Assembly: GCF_000325665.1 (NCBI RefSeq)
Contig: NC_019908.1
Coordinates: 2,046,001-2,110,000 of the forward strand
Source: Brachyspira pilosicoli P43/6/78
GTDB taxonomy: Bacteria; Spirochaetota; Brachyspiria; Brachyspirales; Brachyspiraceae
Reading direction: 5' to 3'
Length of the DNA stretch: 64,000 bases
Shown: positions 38,994 through 48,466 of the stretch, one piece after another
How positions within the stretch are numbered: the stretch's first letter is position 1
Layout: the number at the start of each line of letters is the position of its first letter
Position numbers and translations under genes: made by a program
The notes under the pieces: model-generated
Told to the model about the DNA's origin: nothing
The model's database searches: none
What the model saw: only the letters and a program-made list of their open reading frames with translations

Positions 38994-39026
38994 AAGGGAT
39001 ATGTTTTAATATTAAATGTATCCCTT
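38994..39026 (+). promoter_or_regulatory. Hairpin between tuf and rpsJ
   Basis: AAGGGATA (38994-39001) pairs with TATCCCTT (39019-39026). No T-run follows, so it is more likely an RNA processing or stability element or a leader structure than a terminator. Confidence 0.4.
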
Positions 39027-39058
39027 AATATAAAGAATAAAAGCGAGTAATTCAAACT

Positions 39059-39364
39059 ATGAAAGAACAGAAAATAAGAGTTAAATTAAAAGCCTTTGAT
39101 ATAGAATTAATTGATCAATCAGCTCAGTCAATAGTTGCTAGTGTAAAGAAGACAGGTGCAAGAGTATCAGGACCTATACCACTACCTACAAGCATAAGAA
39201 AGGTAACAGTAATAAGAAGTCCGCATGTAAACATTAAGTCAAGAGAGCAGTTCGAGATGAGAGTTTACAAGAGATTAATAGATATCTTTGATGTAACACC
39301 TCAAACAACTGAGTCTTTGAAGAAGTTGGCACTTCCAGCTGGCGTAGATGTACAGTTGAAGTAA
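39059..39364 (+). CDS. rpsJ: Ribosomal protein S10
   Basis: 101 aa, beginning [14 protein letters not shown] with the family motif GPIPLPT and [16 protein letters not shown]. Also the NusE transcription-antitermination factor. First gene of the S10 operon. The 125-bp gap after it has no gene; its DNA includes small imperfect hairpins only. Confidence 0.96.
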   Translation: MKEQKIRVKLKAFDIELIDQSAQSIVASVKKTGARVSGPIPLPTSIRKVTVIRSPHVNIKSREQFEMRVYKRLIDIFDVTPQTTESLKKLALPAGVDVQLK

Positions 39365-39489
39365 GAAAGGTTTTTTAAACCGTGTGAATAAAACTTTACT
39401 ACGTTTTGTTTGTATGGTTATAATTTTAATAGTTTGACTTAAAAATTGGTAAAAAAAGAAGTAGTAAAATCATTATAGAGGATTAGCCG

Positions 39490-40146
39490 ATGGTAGGAAT
39501 AATTGGCAGAAAATTGGGTATGACAACAGTTTTCGATGAAACTGGCAATGCTATAGCAGTAACAGTTGTAGAGGCTGGGCCATGCACAGTTATGCAGGTT
39601 AGAGATAATGAGAAAGATGGCTATAATGCTATTCAATTAGGTTATGGTGCTGTAAAAGAAAAGCATTTAAAAAAGCCACAAATAGGGCAATTTAAAAAAG
39701 CAAATTTAGAGCCTAAGAAATATTTAAAAGAATTTAGGTTAGATGATTCAAGTGCTTATACAGTTGGTCAGGAACTTAAAGTAGATATATTTCAAGCGGG
39801 CGATTTTATAGATGTTAGTTCTTTGAGCAAAGGTAGAGGATTTGCCGGCGTAATGAAAAGACATAATTACGATGGTGGTCCTATGAGTCATGGTTCTAAT
39901 TTCAGAAGAAGAGCAGGTTCTATAGGTTGTAACAGTTACCCTGCAAGAGTATGGAAAGGCAAAGGTATGCCTGGTCATATGGGTAATACTTTAACTACTA
40001 TACAAAACTTAAAAGTAGTTGAAATAAGACCAGAAGATAACTTGATTATGATTAAAGGTTCTATACCTGGAGCTATAAACGGTATAGTAAAAATCACTCA
40101 AGCAGCTAAGAAGAAAAATAAGAAGAAGAACTCAATGACTAAATAA
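39490..40146 (+). CDS. rplC: Ribosomal protein L3
   Basis: 218 aa, with GMTTVFDETGNAIAVTVVEAG at the start (in part) and the peptidyl-transferase-facing loop GPMSHGSNFRRRAGSIG. The C-terminus is a Lys-rich tail. GAGG precedes the ATG. Confidence 0.96.
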   Translation: MVGIIGRKLGMTTVFDETGNAIAVTVVEAGPCTVMQVRDNEKDGYNAIQLGYGAVKEKHLKKPQIGQFKKANLEPKKYLKEFRLDDSSAYTVGQELKVDIFQAGDFIDVSSLSKGRGFAGVMKRHNYDGGPMSHGSNFRRRAGSIGCNSYPARVWKGKGMPGHMGNTLTTIQNLKVVEIRPEDNLIMIKGSIPGAINGIVKITQAAKKKNKKKNSMTK

Positions 40147-40164
40147 TAAAAGCAGGATGATAAA

Positions 40165-40812
40165 ATGGAAGTAGTAATACTAAATGAAAATGGAGATAGC
40201 GTAGGTAATTTAGAGGTAGTTGACGAGATATTCAAATCAGAAGTTAACAACAATCTACTTTACGAAGCAATCAAAAATGAGTTGGCGAACAGACGTCAAG
40301 GAACTCACTCTACTAAAACAAGAGCAGAAGTTTCAGGAGGCGGTAAAAAGCCTTGGAGACAAAAAGGTACAGGTAGAGCAAGAGCAGGTTCTACACGTTC
40401 ACCAATTTGGGTAGGCGGTGGTAAAACACATACTCCTAAGCCTAGAGATTATAGTTATAGATTGCCTAAAAAGATGAAACGTAAGGCTCTATTGTCTGTT
40501 TTATCTTTGAAATATGGTAACAATGTTCTTAAAGTTTTTGAGGATTTCACTTTTGATGCTCCAAAGACAAAAAGAATGGCAAGTTTTATAAGTAAGGTTA
40601 AAGAGCCAAATAGCAGAAAAGTAGCATTTGTAGTAGGTAAAGATGAGTCATTAGGTGATAATTACAATAAGTTATTATTATCTTTAAGAAACATCAAAGA
40701 TTTAAAGCTTGTAAATGCAGACAGTATGTCTATACATCCTTTATATTATGCTGATGAAGTATACTTTACTAAAACAGCTTTATCTAAATTAAATGCTAGA
40801 ATTAAGGGATAA
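40165..40812 (+). CDS. rplD: Ribosomal protein L4
   Basis: 215 aa. The exit-tunnel loop GKKPWRQKGTGRARAGSTRS is intact. In the family, L4 is the autogenous regulator of the S10 operon. 18 nt after rplC. Confidence 0.96.
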   Translation: MEVVILNENGDSVGNLEVVDEIFKSEVNNNLLYEAIKNELANRRQGTHSTKTRAEVSGGGKKPWRQKGTGRARAGSTRSPIWVGGGKTHTPKPRDYSYRLPKKMKRKALLSVLSLKYGNNVLKVFEDFTFDAPKTKRMASFISKVKEPNSRKVAFVVGKDESLGDNYNKLLLSLRNIKDLKLVNADSMSIHPLYYADEVYFTKTALSKLNARIKG

Positions 40813-40817
40813 GAAAT

Positions 40818-41117
40818 ATGAGCATGTATTCACTTTTAATTGAGCCTATACTTACAGAAAAGAGTAATATCCTTAGAACTGAGCCTAAAGGAACAGAGAA
40901 GCGTTATTATGTATTTAGAGTAAGACAGGACGCTAATAAGCAAGAGTTGAAGAAAGCGGTTGAAAAAATATTTAATGTACATCCGCTAGATTGTAAGATA
41001 ATAAATGTAAAGCCTAAGAAGAAAAATCGCAGAATGAGCAGACGCGGTTATACACGCAGTTATAAAAAAGCGATAATAGTTCTCGATGGCAAAGAATCAA
41101 TAGATATAGTAAAATAA
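40818..41117 (+). CDS. rplW: Ribosomal protein L23
   Basis: 99 aa. Motifs IEPILTEKSN and a basic RRMSRRGYTRSYKKAIIVL end. Docks trigger factor and SRP at the tunnel exit. 5 nt after rplD. Confidence 0.96.
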   Translation: MSMYSLLIEPILTEKSNILRTEPKGTEKRYYVFRVRQDANKQELKKAVEKIFNVHPLDCKIINVKPKKKNRRMSRRGYTRSYKKAIIVLDGKESIDIVK

Positions 41118-41131
41118 GTTGAGGGATACCG

Positions 41132-41968
41132 ATGGCTATTAAGAAATTTAAACCGACAACACCAAGTTTACGTTATCGTACAGTAGTTGATTTTTCGGAT
41201 ATAACAACAAATGAGCCTTGTAAATCATTAGTATGCGGTAAAAAACGCATAAGCGGAAGAGGTTCAAACGGTCGTATCACTATGCGTCGTCGCGGTGGTG
41301 GACACAAGAAATTATTTAGATTAGTAGATTTTAGAAGAGATAAGCATGATATAGAAGCTAAAGTAGTTTCTATAGAGTATGATCCTAACAGAACAGCTCG
41401 TATAGCTCTTTTACATTACACAGATGGTGAAAAAAGATATATAATATGGCCATTGGGACTTAATGTAGGCGACAGAGTTGTTAGCGGAGAAAATGCTAAA
41501 GTAAAAGTAGGTTGCACTTTACCTTTAAGAAAGATACCTTTAGGTACTATAATACATAACATAGAAATAACACCAGGAAAAGGTGGTCAGCTTGTTAGAG
41601 CAGCAGGCGGTGGTGCTCAGATAACAGCAAAATCTGGTGGTTATTGTGTAATAAGACTTCGCTCTGGTGAAGAGAGAAGAATATTAGAAGATTGTTATGC
41701 TACTATAGGACAAATCGGTAACTTAGACCATTTCAACACTACAGACGGTAAAGCTGGTACTACTAGACATAAAGGTAGAAGACCAAAAGTAAGAGGTGTT
41801 GTAATGAACCCAGTAGATCACCCACACGGTGGTGGTGAAGGTAAGAGTGGACAGGGTAACCCACATCCAGTATCTCCTACAGGTGTACCTACTAAGGGAT
41901 ATAAGACTAGAAAGAAAAACAAATATTCTGACAGATTAATAATTAAGAGAAGAGGGGGTAAGAAATAA
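41132..41968 (+). CDS. rplB: Ribosomal protein L2
   Basis: 278 aa. [19 protein letters not shown] and the catalytic-region [15 protein letters not shown] are intact. Its last base is the first base of the rpsS ATG. Confidence 0.97.
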   Translation: MAIKKFKPTTPSLRYRTVVDFSDITTNEPCKSLVCGKKRISGRGSNGRITMRRRGGGHKKLFRLVDFRRDKHDIEAKVVSIEYDPNRTARIALLHYTDGEKRYIIWPLGLNVGDRVVSGENAKVKVGCTLPLRKIPLGTIIHNIEITPGKGGQLVRAAGGGAQITAKSGGYCVIRLRSGEERRILEDCYATIGQIGNLDHFNTTDGKAGTTRHKGRRPKVRGVVMNPVDHPHGGGEGKSGQGNPHPVSPTGVPTKGYKTRKKNKYSDRLIIKRRGGKK

Positions 41969-42237
41969 TGTCTCGCTCTATTAAGAAAGGACCTTTTGTA
42001 GATAAAAATCTTTTCAAGAAGATACAAGCTGGAGATAACAAGCACCAAATAAAAACTTATAGCCGTGCTTCAACAATTATTCCAGAGATGATAGGTTTTA
42101 CAATCAATGTACATAATGGTAAAACATTTGTAGCAGTTTATGTACAAGAGAATATGATAGGTCATAAATTAGGTGAATTTGCTCCTACTAGAACTTTTCG
42201 TTCACATGCAGGTGCAGCTAAGGTAGCTAAGAAATAA
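41968..42237 (+). CDS. rpsS: Ribosomal protein S19
   Basis: 89 aa, beginning [12 protein letters not shown] with the family signature [15 protein letters not shown] and ending [19 protein letters not shown]. Overlaps rplB by 1 nt (TAATG). Confidence 0.97.
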   Translation: MSRSIKKGPFVDKNLFKKIQAGDNKHQIKTYSRASTIIPEMIGFTINVHNGKTFVAVYVQENMIGHKLGEFAPTRTFRSHAGAAKVAKK

Positions 42238-42248
42238 GGAATTGGACT

Positions 42249-42653
42249 ATGGAATATAAGGTAAAGGTACGTTATTTACGCATAGGTCGCAGGAAAGTAG
42301 CAAGATTACTTCCTTTCGTTAAAGGTGAGTATGTTAACCATGCTATCGCTAATCTTACAACTATGCCACAAATGTCATCAGTTGTACTTAGAAAAGCTAT
42401 AAAAAGCGGTATAGCAAATGCTATTTCTCAGACTAGAACTATTAACCCAGACACTTTATGGGTTAAGACAGCTTTTGTTGATAAAGCACCATCATTGAAA
42501 CGCATAAGAGCAGCAAGTCGTGGTAGTGCTGATCCTATATTAAAAAGAAATTCACATATTACTATAGTATTAAGTGATGAAAAAAAACCTGAGAAGAAAA
42601 AAATTAAGAGAGTTGCAAAAAAAGAAGAAGCAGCTAAAGTAGCGGAGGTATAA
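42249..42653 (+). CDS. rplV: Ribosomal protein L22
   Basis: 134 aa. The core ends at the tunnel hairpin KRIRAASRGSADPILKRNSHITIVLSD, followed by an extra ~22-residue Lys/Glu/Ala tail beyond the usual 110 aa. 3 nt before rpsC. Confidence 0.96.
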   Translation: MEYKVKVRYLRIGRRKVARLLPFVKGEYVNHAIANLTTMPQMSSVVLRKAIKSGIANAISQTRTINPDTLWVKTAFVDKAPSLKRIRAASRGSADPILKRNSHITIVLSDEKKPEKKKIKRVAKKEEAAKVAEV

Positions 42654-42656
42654 ACT

Positions 42657-43394
42657 ATGGGTCAAAAGGTTAGTCCAATAGGTTTAAGACTCGGAGTTAA
42701 TAAAACTTGGTCTAGTAAATGGTTCGAAGATGGCAGAACTTATGCAGATAGTTTGCATGAAGATTTATCTATAAGACGCTATATAATGAACTATTATTAT
42801 AAGACATTAAAAGAAGAACAGAAAAAAATTGGCGGAAAGAAAGAGTCTTTTGATCCTGCTATATCTGACATACAAATAGTACGTTTCCCAGATAGAATCA
42901 ATGTATTTATTTCTACTGCAAGAGTAGGAGTAGTTGTAGGTCCTAAGGGTCAGAGAGTTGAGGCTGTTAAGGCTGCTGTACAAAAGTTAGTAAAAAAGCC
43001 TATTAATGTTTCTATATCAGAAATCAAAGAGGCTGAATTAGATGCTACATTGGCAGCACAAAGCGTAGCTCGTCAATTAGAAATGCGTGTTGCTTTCAGA
43101 AGAGCTATGAAGAGTGTTATTACTCAAGCTATGAAGAAAGGTGCTAAAGGTATAAAAGTTATGTGTTCTGGTCGTTTAGCAGGTGCTGATATCGCTAGAA
43201 CAGAACAGTACAAAAATGGTTCAGTACCTCTTCATACAATAAGAGCAAATATAGATTATGGTACTGCTGAAGCTTCTACTACATTTGGTATCATCGGGGT
43301 AAAAGTGTGGATATATAAAGGCGAGATTCTTGATAAGAAAGAAAGCAAACAAGATGATGCGGGTAAAGTTATCAGTGCTAAAGGAGATAGATAA
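42657..43394 (+). CDS. rpsC: Ribosomal protein S3
   Basis: 245 aa. [20 protein letters not shown] start, KH domain with [12 protein letters not shown], and the helicase-region motif [13 protein letters not shown]. Its stop overlaps the rplP start by 1 nt. Confidence 0.97.
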   Translation: MGQKVSPIGLRLGVNKTWSSKWFEDGRTYADSLHEDLSIRRYIMNYYYKTLKEEQKKIGGKKESFDPAISDIQIVRFPDRINVFISTARVGVVVGPKGQRVEAVKAAVQKLVKKPINVSISEIKEAELDATLAAQSVARQLEMRVAFRRAMKSVITQAMKKGAKGIKVMCSGRLAGADIARTEQYKNGSVPLHTIRANIDYGTAEASTTFGIIGVKVWIYKGEILDKKESKQDDAGKVISAKGDR

Positions 43395-43807
43395 TGTTAC
43401 AACCATCAAGAACTAAGTATCGTAAACAGCATAGAGGTAGAATGAAAGGTAAGTCCAAAAGAGGAAGTAACTTAACTTTTGGAGATTATGGTTTAATGGC
43501 ATTAGAGCCTGTATGGCTTACAGATAGACAAATTGAAGCTGCACGTATTGCTATATCAAGACATGTTAAGCGTGTAGGTAAAATGTGGATAAAAGTATTT
43601 CCAGACAAACCTTATACTAAAAAGCCAGCAGAAACAAGAATGGGTAAAGGTAAAGGTAACGTTGAATATTGGGTAGCAGTTGTAAAGCCAGGTAAAGTTA
43701 TATTTGAAATAGCAGGTGTACCAGAAGAATTAGCACAGTCTGCTTTCAGATTAGCTGGTTTCAAGCTTCCTATTAAAACTAAGTTCATTAAGAGGGAGGC
43801 TATATAA
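43394..43807 (+). CDS. rplP: Ribosomal protein L16
   Basis: 137 aa. [19 protein letters not shown] start and [19 protein letters not shown]. Overlaps both neighbours by 1 nt. Confidence 0.97.
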   Translation: MLQPSRTKYRKQHRGRMKGKSKRGSNLTFGDYGLMALEPVWLTDRQIEAARIAISRHVKRVGKMWIKVFPDKPYTKKPAETRMGKGKGNVEYWVAVVKPGKVIFEIAGVPEELAQSAFRLAGFKLPIKTKFIKREAI

Positions 43808-44013
43808 TGGCTAAGAATAATAAAGATTATAAGTCATTAGGTTTAGAAGAGCTTAAGGGTGAACTTCTAAAATTAGAAAAAGAATATCAAGAGCATAGAT
43901 TTGAAAAAGTAGTTGGTGATGCAAGACAAACTCATCAATTAAAAAAAGCTCGCAAAGATATAGCTAGAGTTAAGACATTTATACGTCAGCATGAACTTGG
44001 CATAAAAAAATAG
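43807..44013 (+). CDS. rpmC: Ribosomal protein L29
   Basis: 68 aa. Two-helix protein at the tunnel exit; motif [26 protein letters not shown]. Overlaps the rplP stop. Confidence 0.94.
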   Translation: MAKNNKDYKSLGLEELKGELLKLEKEYQEHRFEKVVGDARQTHQLKKARKDIARVKTFIRQHELGIKK

Positions 44014-44027
44014 TGTGAGGTATTACT

Positions 44028-44390
44028 GTGGAAAACAAAGCAAAAAAATATAAAAGAGTACTTGAAGGAATTGTAGTTTCTGATAAAATGGATAAAACTA
44101 TAGTTGTAAAAGTTGAAAGTAAACAGAAACACCCCCTTTATGGTAAGACTATAAGTAAGAATAAACGCTATAAAGCTCATGATGAAAAAAATGAATGTTT
44201 TGAAGGCGATTTAGTAAGAATAATAGAGTGCAGACCTATTAGTAAAGATAAAAAATTTAGATTAGTAAAAATCGTTAAGAAGTCTGAGCGTGTAGAGAAA
44301 GATTCTATGGATAGCGATGTAGAAAGCGTATTAAAACGTGAGAAGCATGCTCCAGAAGCAGCAGTTTCTTCACAGGTTGAAGGAGAGTAA
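44028..44390 (+). CDS. rpsQ: Ribosomal protein S17 with a C-terminal extension
   Basis: 120 aa from a GTG start. The OB-fold core ([36 protein letters not shown]) ends near residue 88. About 30 extra residues, acidic and then mixed ([20 protein letters not shown]), follow; typical S17 is about 85 aa. Confidence 0.95.
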   Translation: MENKAKKYKRVLEGIVVSDKMDKTIVVKVESKQKHPLYGKTISKNKRYKAHDEKNECFEGDLVRIIECRPISKDKKFRLVKIVKKSERVEKDSMDSDVESVLKREKHAPEAAVSSQVEGE

Positions 44391-44395
44391 GAATT

Positions 44396-44765
44396 ATGAT
44401 ACAAGTACCAACTACTCTTAATGTAGCCGACAACACAGGCGTAAAGAAGTTGAAATGTATTAAGGTATTAGGAGGAAGTAGACGCAGATATGCTACTTTA
44501 GGAGATGTTATAGTTTGTTCTGTAACTGATATAATCCCTACTTGCTCTATAAGAAAAAGGTAAAGTTGTAAAAGCTGTAATAGTAAGAGTAAAAAAAGAA
44601 GTTAGACGCCCTGATGGTTCATACATACGTTTTGATGAGAATGCTGCTGTTATAGTAGACGATAAAAGAGAGCCTCGTGGTAAACGTATATTCGGACCTG
44701 TAGCTCGTGAACTTAGGGATAAAGGCTTTATGAAAATCGTATCACTTGCACCAGAGGTAATATAA
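44396..44765 (+). CDS. rplN: Ribosomal protein L14, interrupted by a one-base frameshift
   Basis: From ATG 44396 the frame reads [20 protein letters not shown] through [12 protein letters not shown] and stops at 44561-44563. The rest ([20 protein letters not shown]... to VSLAPEVI, stop 44765) is one frame over. Removing one A from the run of five at 44554-44558 gives exactly 122 aa, the universal L14 length; the span is 370 nt. L14 is essential, so this is probably a sequence error. It sits normally between rpsQ and rplX. Confidence 0.93.
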
Positions 44766-44767
44766 TT

Positions 44768-45109
44768 ATGATAAAGAAAAAAGATTTTAGTAATACAAAA
44801 TACAAAATAAAAAAAGGCGATACTGTTGAAGTGATAGCTGGAGAACAGAGTGGAGAACGCGGTGAAGTATTGTCTATAGACAGAGCAAAGGGAAGAGCTT
44901 TCGTAAAGAATATTAACATGATTAAAAAAACTATGCCTAAAAGTCAAGAGAATCAAAAAGGCGGTATAGTTGAGAAAGAAGCTTCTATACATATATCTAA
45001 TCTTATGTTGGTTGACAAAGGCGGTAAAACTACTAGGGTTGGAAGAAAAGAAGTTGATGGAAAATTAAAAAGATATGCTAAAAAATCAGGCGAAGTTCTT
45101 GATAAGTAA
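44768..45109 (+). CDS. rplX: Ribosomal protein L24
   Basis: 113 aa. KOW domain KIKKGDTVEVIAGEQSGERGEVLSID (in part), then KKTMPKSQENQKGGIVEKEASIH. Assembly initiator of the large subunit. Confidence 0.95.
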   Translation: MIKKKDFSNTKYKIKKGDTVEVIAGEQSGERGEVLSIDRAKGRAFVKNINMIKKTMPKSQENQKGGIVEKEASIHISNLMLVDKGGKTTRVGRKEVDGKLKRYAKKSGEVLDK

Positions 45110-45125
45110 GTAGGAGTTATTAAAT

Positions 45126-45689
45126 ATGTCAGTATTAAAAGATAGATATGAAAAAGAAATAAGACAATCTTTATTAAAAGATATGAATTTAAGCTCCTCT
45201 ATGGCTATACCTAAAATAGAGAAAATTATTATCAATATGGGTATTACTCAAGCTGTAACAGATAAAAAATATGTTGACTCTGCTGTAGAAGAACTAAGTC
45301 AAATAGCAGGTCAGAGAGCTGTTATCACTAGAGCTAAAAAGTCTATAGCTAACTTCAAATTAAGACAAGGTATGCCTATAGGTTGTAGAGTAACTTTGAG
45401 AGGAGAAAGAATGTATGACTTCTTGGAAAGGTTAATATTTATAGCTTTACCAAGAGTAAGAGACTTCCAAGGTATTCCTAGAAGAGGTTTTGACGGAAGA
45501 GGTAATTACAATTTAGGTATAAAAGAGCATATTATATTCCCAGAAATAAGTTTCGACAAAACAGATGCTGTTAAGGGATTAAATATAACAATAGTAACAA
45601 CTGCAGATAATGACGATATGGCTCGCACTTTATTAGAACGTATAGGTTTGCCATTTCGTGCTGCACCTAAAAGTCAGGAGAATAAATAA
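45126..45689 (+). CDS. rplE: Ribosomal protein L5
   Basis: 187 aa. [37 protein letters not shown] and the [14 protein letters not shown] motif. Binds 5S rRNA. Overlaps rpsN by 1 nt. Confidence 0.97.
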   Translation: MSVLKDRYEKEIRQSLLKDMNLSSSMAIPKIEKIIINMGITQAVTDKKYVDSAVEELSQIAGQRAVITRAKKSIANFKLRQGMPIGCRVTLRGERMYDFLERLIFIALPRVRDFQGIPRRGFDGRGNYNLGIKEHIIFPEISFDKTDAVKGLNITIVTTADNDDMARTLLERIGLPFRAAPKSQENK

Positions 45690-45874
45690 TGGCTAGATTG
45701 GCACTTAAAGTTAAAGCTACAAAAAAACAAAAATATAAAACAAGACAATATAATCGCTGCCCTATATGTGGAAGACCTCGTGCTTATATAAGACAGTATA
45801 AAATGTGTAGAATCTGTTTTAGAGATTTAGCAAATAAAGGTTTAATTCCGGGCGTAACTAAGTCTAGTTGGTAA
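45689..45874 (+). CDS. rpsN: Ribosomal protein S14, zinc-binding type
   Basis: 61 aa, the short (type Z) form with zinc ligands C24, C27, C40 and C43 ([20 protein letters not shown]). Overlaps rplE. Confidence 0.97.
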   Translation: MARLALKVKATKKQKYKTRQYNRCPICGRPRAYIRQYKMCRICFRDLANKGLIPGVTKSSW

Positions 45875-45892
45875 TTTAAGGAGAGTATATAA

Positions 45893-46294
45893 ATGAGCGT
45901 ACATGATCCAATAGCAGATGCTTTAACTGTGATTAGAAATGGTTGTAGAGCAAAAAAAGAGAATGTAACTATACCTTTTTCTACAAAAATGGAAAATATA
46001 CTTGCAATTTTGAAAAAAGAAGGGTATATTAATGACTTCAAAAAAGTAGAAGTAAAAGATAAAAATTTCTTCCGCATAGAAATAGATTTGAAATATTATG
46101 AGGGAAATTCTGTTATAGAAGGTATTCAAAGAGTATCAACTCCAGGTCTTAGAGTTTATACATCAGTAGATACTATTCCTCAAGTAAAAAATGGTTTCGG
46201 TATATCTGTAATCTCTACTAGTAAAGGTGTAATGACTGATAAAGAAGCTAGAAAAGAGAAAGTTGGCGGCGAAGTTTTATGTTATGTATGGTAA
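45893..46294 (+). CDS. rpsH: Ribosomal protein S8
   Basis: 133 aa. DPIADALTVIRNG start and the C-terminal ISTSKGVMTDKEARKEKVGGEVLCYVW. In the family, S8 is the regulator of the spc operon. AAGGAGAG precedes the ATG. Confidence 0.97.
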   Translation: MSVHDPIADALTVIRNGCRAKKENVTIPFSTKMENILAILKKEGYINDFKKVEVKDKNFFRIEIDLKYYEGNSVIEGIQRVSTPGLRVYTSVDTIPQVKNGFGISVISTSKGVMTDKEARKEKVGGEVLCYVW

Positions 46295-46319
46295 TATAAA
46301 TTGAGAGAGGGTATTTATA

Positions 46320-46892
46320 ATGAGTAGATTATCAAATAAGCCTATAGCGATTCCTCAAGGCGTTGAAGTAAAAATTGACGGCCACAAAGTAGTCGTAAAA
46401 GGTAAAAGAGGGGAGTTGACAAGAGAGTTTTTTGATTATATAATACTTGAACTTGAAAATAATTCTCTTTGGGTTAAACCTCCTAAGATTGATAGCACTG
46501 ATGAAGAAGCTATAAAAGAAAATAAAGCTAAGTATTCTGCTAAATTAGGTTTAGTTTGGAAACTTATTTCTAACATGATAGAAGGTGTTAATACTGGTTA
46601 TAAAAAAGTATTACAATTAGAAGGTACAGGTTACCGTTCTAATGTTCAGGGAGATACTTTAACATTACAATTAGGTTTCTCTAGTGATGTAAAAATGAAA
46701 ATCCCTGAGGGTATCAAAGTAACAGTAGAAAAAGACACTAAAATCATTATAGAAGGTAATGATAAAGAGAAAGTAGGCGAACTCGCTATGAATATTAAAA
46801 AGAAAAGACCTGTTGAGCCTTATAAAGGTAAAGGTGTAAGATTTGAAGGCGAGTATGTTAAAATGAAAGAAAGTAAAAAAGCTGCTAAGTAA
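46320..46892 (+). CDS. rplF: Ribosomal protein L6 with an internal insert
   Basis: 190 aa. Ends with KKKRPVEPYKGKGVRFEGEYVKMKE (in part), the L6 signature region. An insert of about a dozen residues (PPKIDSTDEEAIKENKAKYS, near 60-80) lengthens the N-terminal domain relative to the usual ~178 aa. Confidence 0.95.
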   Translation: MSRLSNKPIAIPQGVEVKIDGHKVVVKGKRGELTREFFDYIILELENNSLWVKPPKIDSTDEEAIKENKAKYSAKLGLVWKLISNMIEGVNTGYKKVLQLEGTGYRSNVQGDTLTLQLGFSSDVKMKIPEGIKVTVEKDTKIIIEGNDKEKVGELAMNIKKKRPVEPYKGKGVRFEGEYVKMKESKKAAK

Positions 46893-46904
46893 GGGGTAAG
46901 CTAT

Positions 46905-47261
46905 ATGAGTTTAAGAGAAAAAATTAAAGCTCAACGTGAAAGAAGAAAGAGAAGTATACGTATAAAAATAGAAGGAAGTTCAAAGCGTCCTAGACTTACA
47001 GTTTATAAAAGTCTTAAATATGTATCTGCTCAAATAATAGATGATAGTAAAGGATTAACTTTAGTATCAGCATCTTCTCAAGAGAAAGATTTAAAAAGCG
47101 GTAAAAATGTAGATATAGCTAAAGAGATAGGTAAAGTATTAGCTACTAGAGCAAAAGAAAAAAATATTAGTGAAGTAGTGTTTGATAGAAACGGCTATAT
47201 ATATCATGGAAAAATAAAATCCTTAGCTGACGGTGCTCGTGAAGCAGGATTGAAATTTTAA
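46905..47261 (+). CDS. rplR: Ribosomal protein L18
   Basis: 118 aa. [20 protein letters not shown] and the [24 protein letters not shown] end. Binds 5S rRNA with L5. Confidence 0.96.
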   Translation: MSLREKIKAQRERRKRSIRIKIEGSSKRPRLTVYKSLKYVSAQIIDDSKGLTLVSASSQEKDLKSGKNVDIAKEIGKVLATRAKEKNISEVVFDRNGYIYHGKIKSLADGAREAGLKF

Positions 47262-47272
47262 GGAGTATAACC

Positions 47273-47785
47273 TTGGCACACGATAATAACGAAGAAAAAA
47301 GTATGTTTGAAGAGCGTCTAATAACTTTAAACAGAGTAGCTAAAGTTATGAAAGGTGGAAGACGTTTTAGATTTGCAGCTTTAATGGTTTTAGGTGATAA
47401 AAACGGACATGTTGGTTTAGGTTACGGTAAAGCTAATGAAGTACCTGATGCTATAAGAAAAGCTATAGAACAGGCTAAAAAGAATATGATAGAAGTTAAC
47501 CTTAAAGGTGAAACTATTCCTCATAATACAGTTGGTGTATTTAGAAGCAGCAGAATAATAATGAAACCAGCTTCTAAAGGTACTGGAGTTATTTCAGGCG
47601 GTCCTGCACGTGCTGTATTAGAATTAGCAGGTGTAAAAAATATTCTTTCAAAATCTTTAGGTAATAACAATTCTATGAACTTAGCTAAAGCTACTTTTGA
47701 AGGTTTAAAATCTTTACAAACTGTTCAAGATATGGCTAATAAAAGAGGAATTAGTGTTGACCAGATTTATGGGAGGGCTGAATAA
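47273..47785 (+). CDS. rpsE: Ribosomal protein S5
   Basis: 170 aa from a TTG start with AAGGAG upstream. [22 protein letters not shown] and the [17 protein letters not shown] domain are intact. Overlaps the rpmD ATG by 1 nt. Confidence 0.96.
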   Translation: MAHDNNEEKSMFEERLITLNRVAKVMKGGRRFRFAALMVLGDKNGHVGLGYGKANEVPDAIRKAIEQAKKNMIEVNLKGETIPHNTVGVFRSSRIIMKPASKGTGVISGGPARAVLELAGVKNILSKSLGNNNSMNLAKATFEGLKSLQTVQDMANKRGISVDQIYGRAE

Positions 47786-47964
47786 TGGCTAAAGTTGTAA
47801 TAACATTAGTTAAATCTCCTATAGGCTATGAAAAGTCTCAAAGAGATACTGTTGTAGCTTTAGGTTTCAAAAAGAGAAGAAGAGTTGTAGAACACGAAGC
47901 AACTCCTCAAATAAATGGAATGATTAATAAAATATCACATCTTTTAAAAGTAGAGTATAAGTGA
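47785..47964 (+). CDS. rpmD: Ribosomal protein L30
   Basis: 59 aa, [20 protein letters not shown] with GFKKRRRVV and [13 protein letters not shown] at the end. Typical size, usual spc-operon place between rpsE and rplO, GGGAGGG upstream. Confidence 0.95.
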   Translation: MAKVVITLVKSPIGYEKSQRDTVVALGFKKRRRVVEHEATPQINGMINKISHLLKVEYK

Positions 47965-47974
47965 GGGCTAGAGA

Positions 47975-48454
47975 ATGGCACAGGAAAATACAAAAATATT
48001 AAGAGCTCCAAAAGGATCGAGCAAAAATCGTCATAGAGTAGGACGCGGACAAGGTTCTGGTTGGGGTTGTACTGCAGGAAGAGGTGATAAAGGTGCTCAG
48101 TCTCGTGCAGGTTACAGCAGAAGAGCTGGTTTTGAAGGCGGACAGATGCCTTTACATAGAAGAATTCCTAAAAGCGGTTTCACTAATGCTGCTTTCAAAA
48201 AGTCTGTAGATGTTATCAATGTTGGAGACTTAGATTCATTAGGTTCTAACGAAATATCTAGAGAAGCTTTAGTTAAATTAGGTTATTTATCTTCTACTAA
48301 AGATTATATAAAACTTCTTTCTATGGGTGAAGTAAAAAGTGCTATTACTATTACCGTTGATCTTGCTAGCAAAAAAGCTATAGAAAAGATTGAAAAATCT
48401 GGCGGTAAAGTTATAATACATGAACGTAAAAAATATATTAGAGAAAAGAAATAA
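47975..48454 (+). CDS. rplO: Ribosomal protein L15
   Basis: 159 aa. The Gly/Arg-rich N-terminus (KNRHRVGRGQGSGWGCTAGRG, FEGGQMPLHRRIPKSGF) reaches into 23S rRNA. 10 nt after rpmD, 12 nt before secY. Confidence 0.96.
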   Translation: MAQENTKILRAPKGSSKNRHRVGRGQGSGWGCTAGRGDKGAQSRAGYSRRAGFEGGQMPLHRRIPKSGFTNAAFKKSVDVINVGDLDSLGSNEISREALVKLGYLSSTKDYIKLLSMGEVKSAITITVDLASKKAIEKIEKSGGKVIIHERKKYIREKK

Positions 48455-48466
48455 GGTTGTTTATAA

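Noticed and set aside
44498-44992. 164-codon minus-strand frame over rplN-rplX
   Set aside because: It covers the L14 frameshift region, but both L14 frames and L24 are clearly real on the plus strand.
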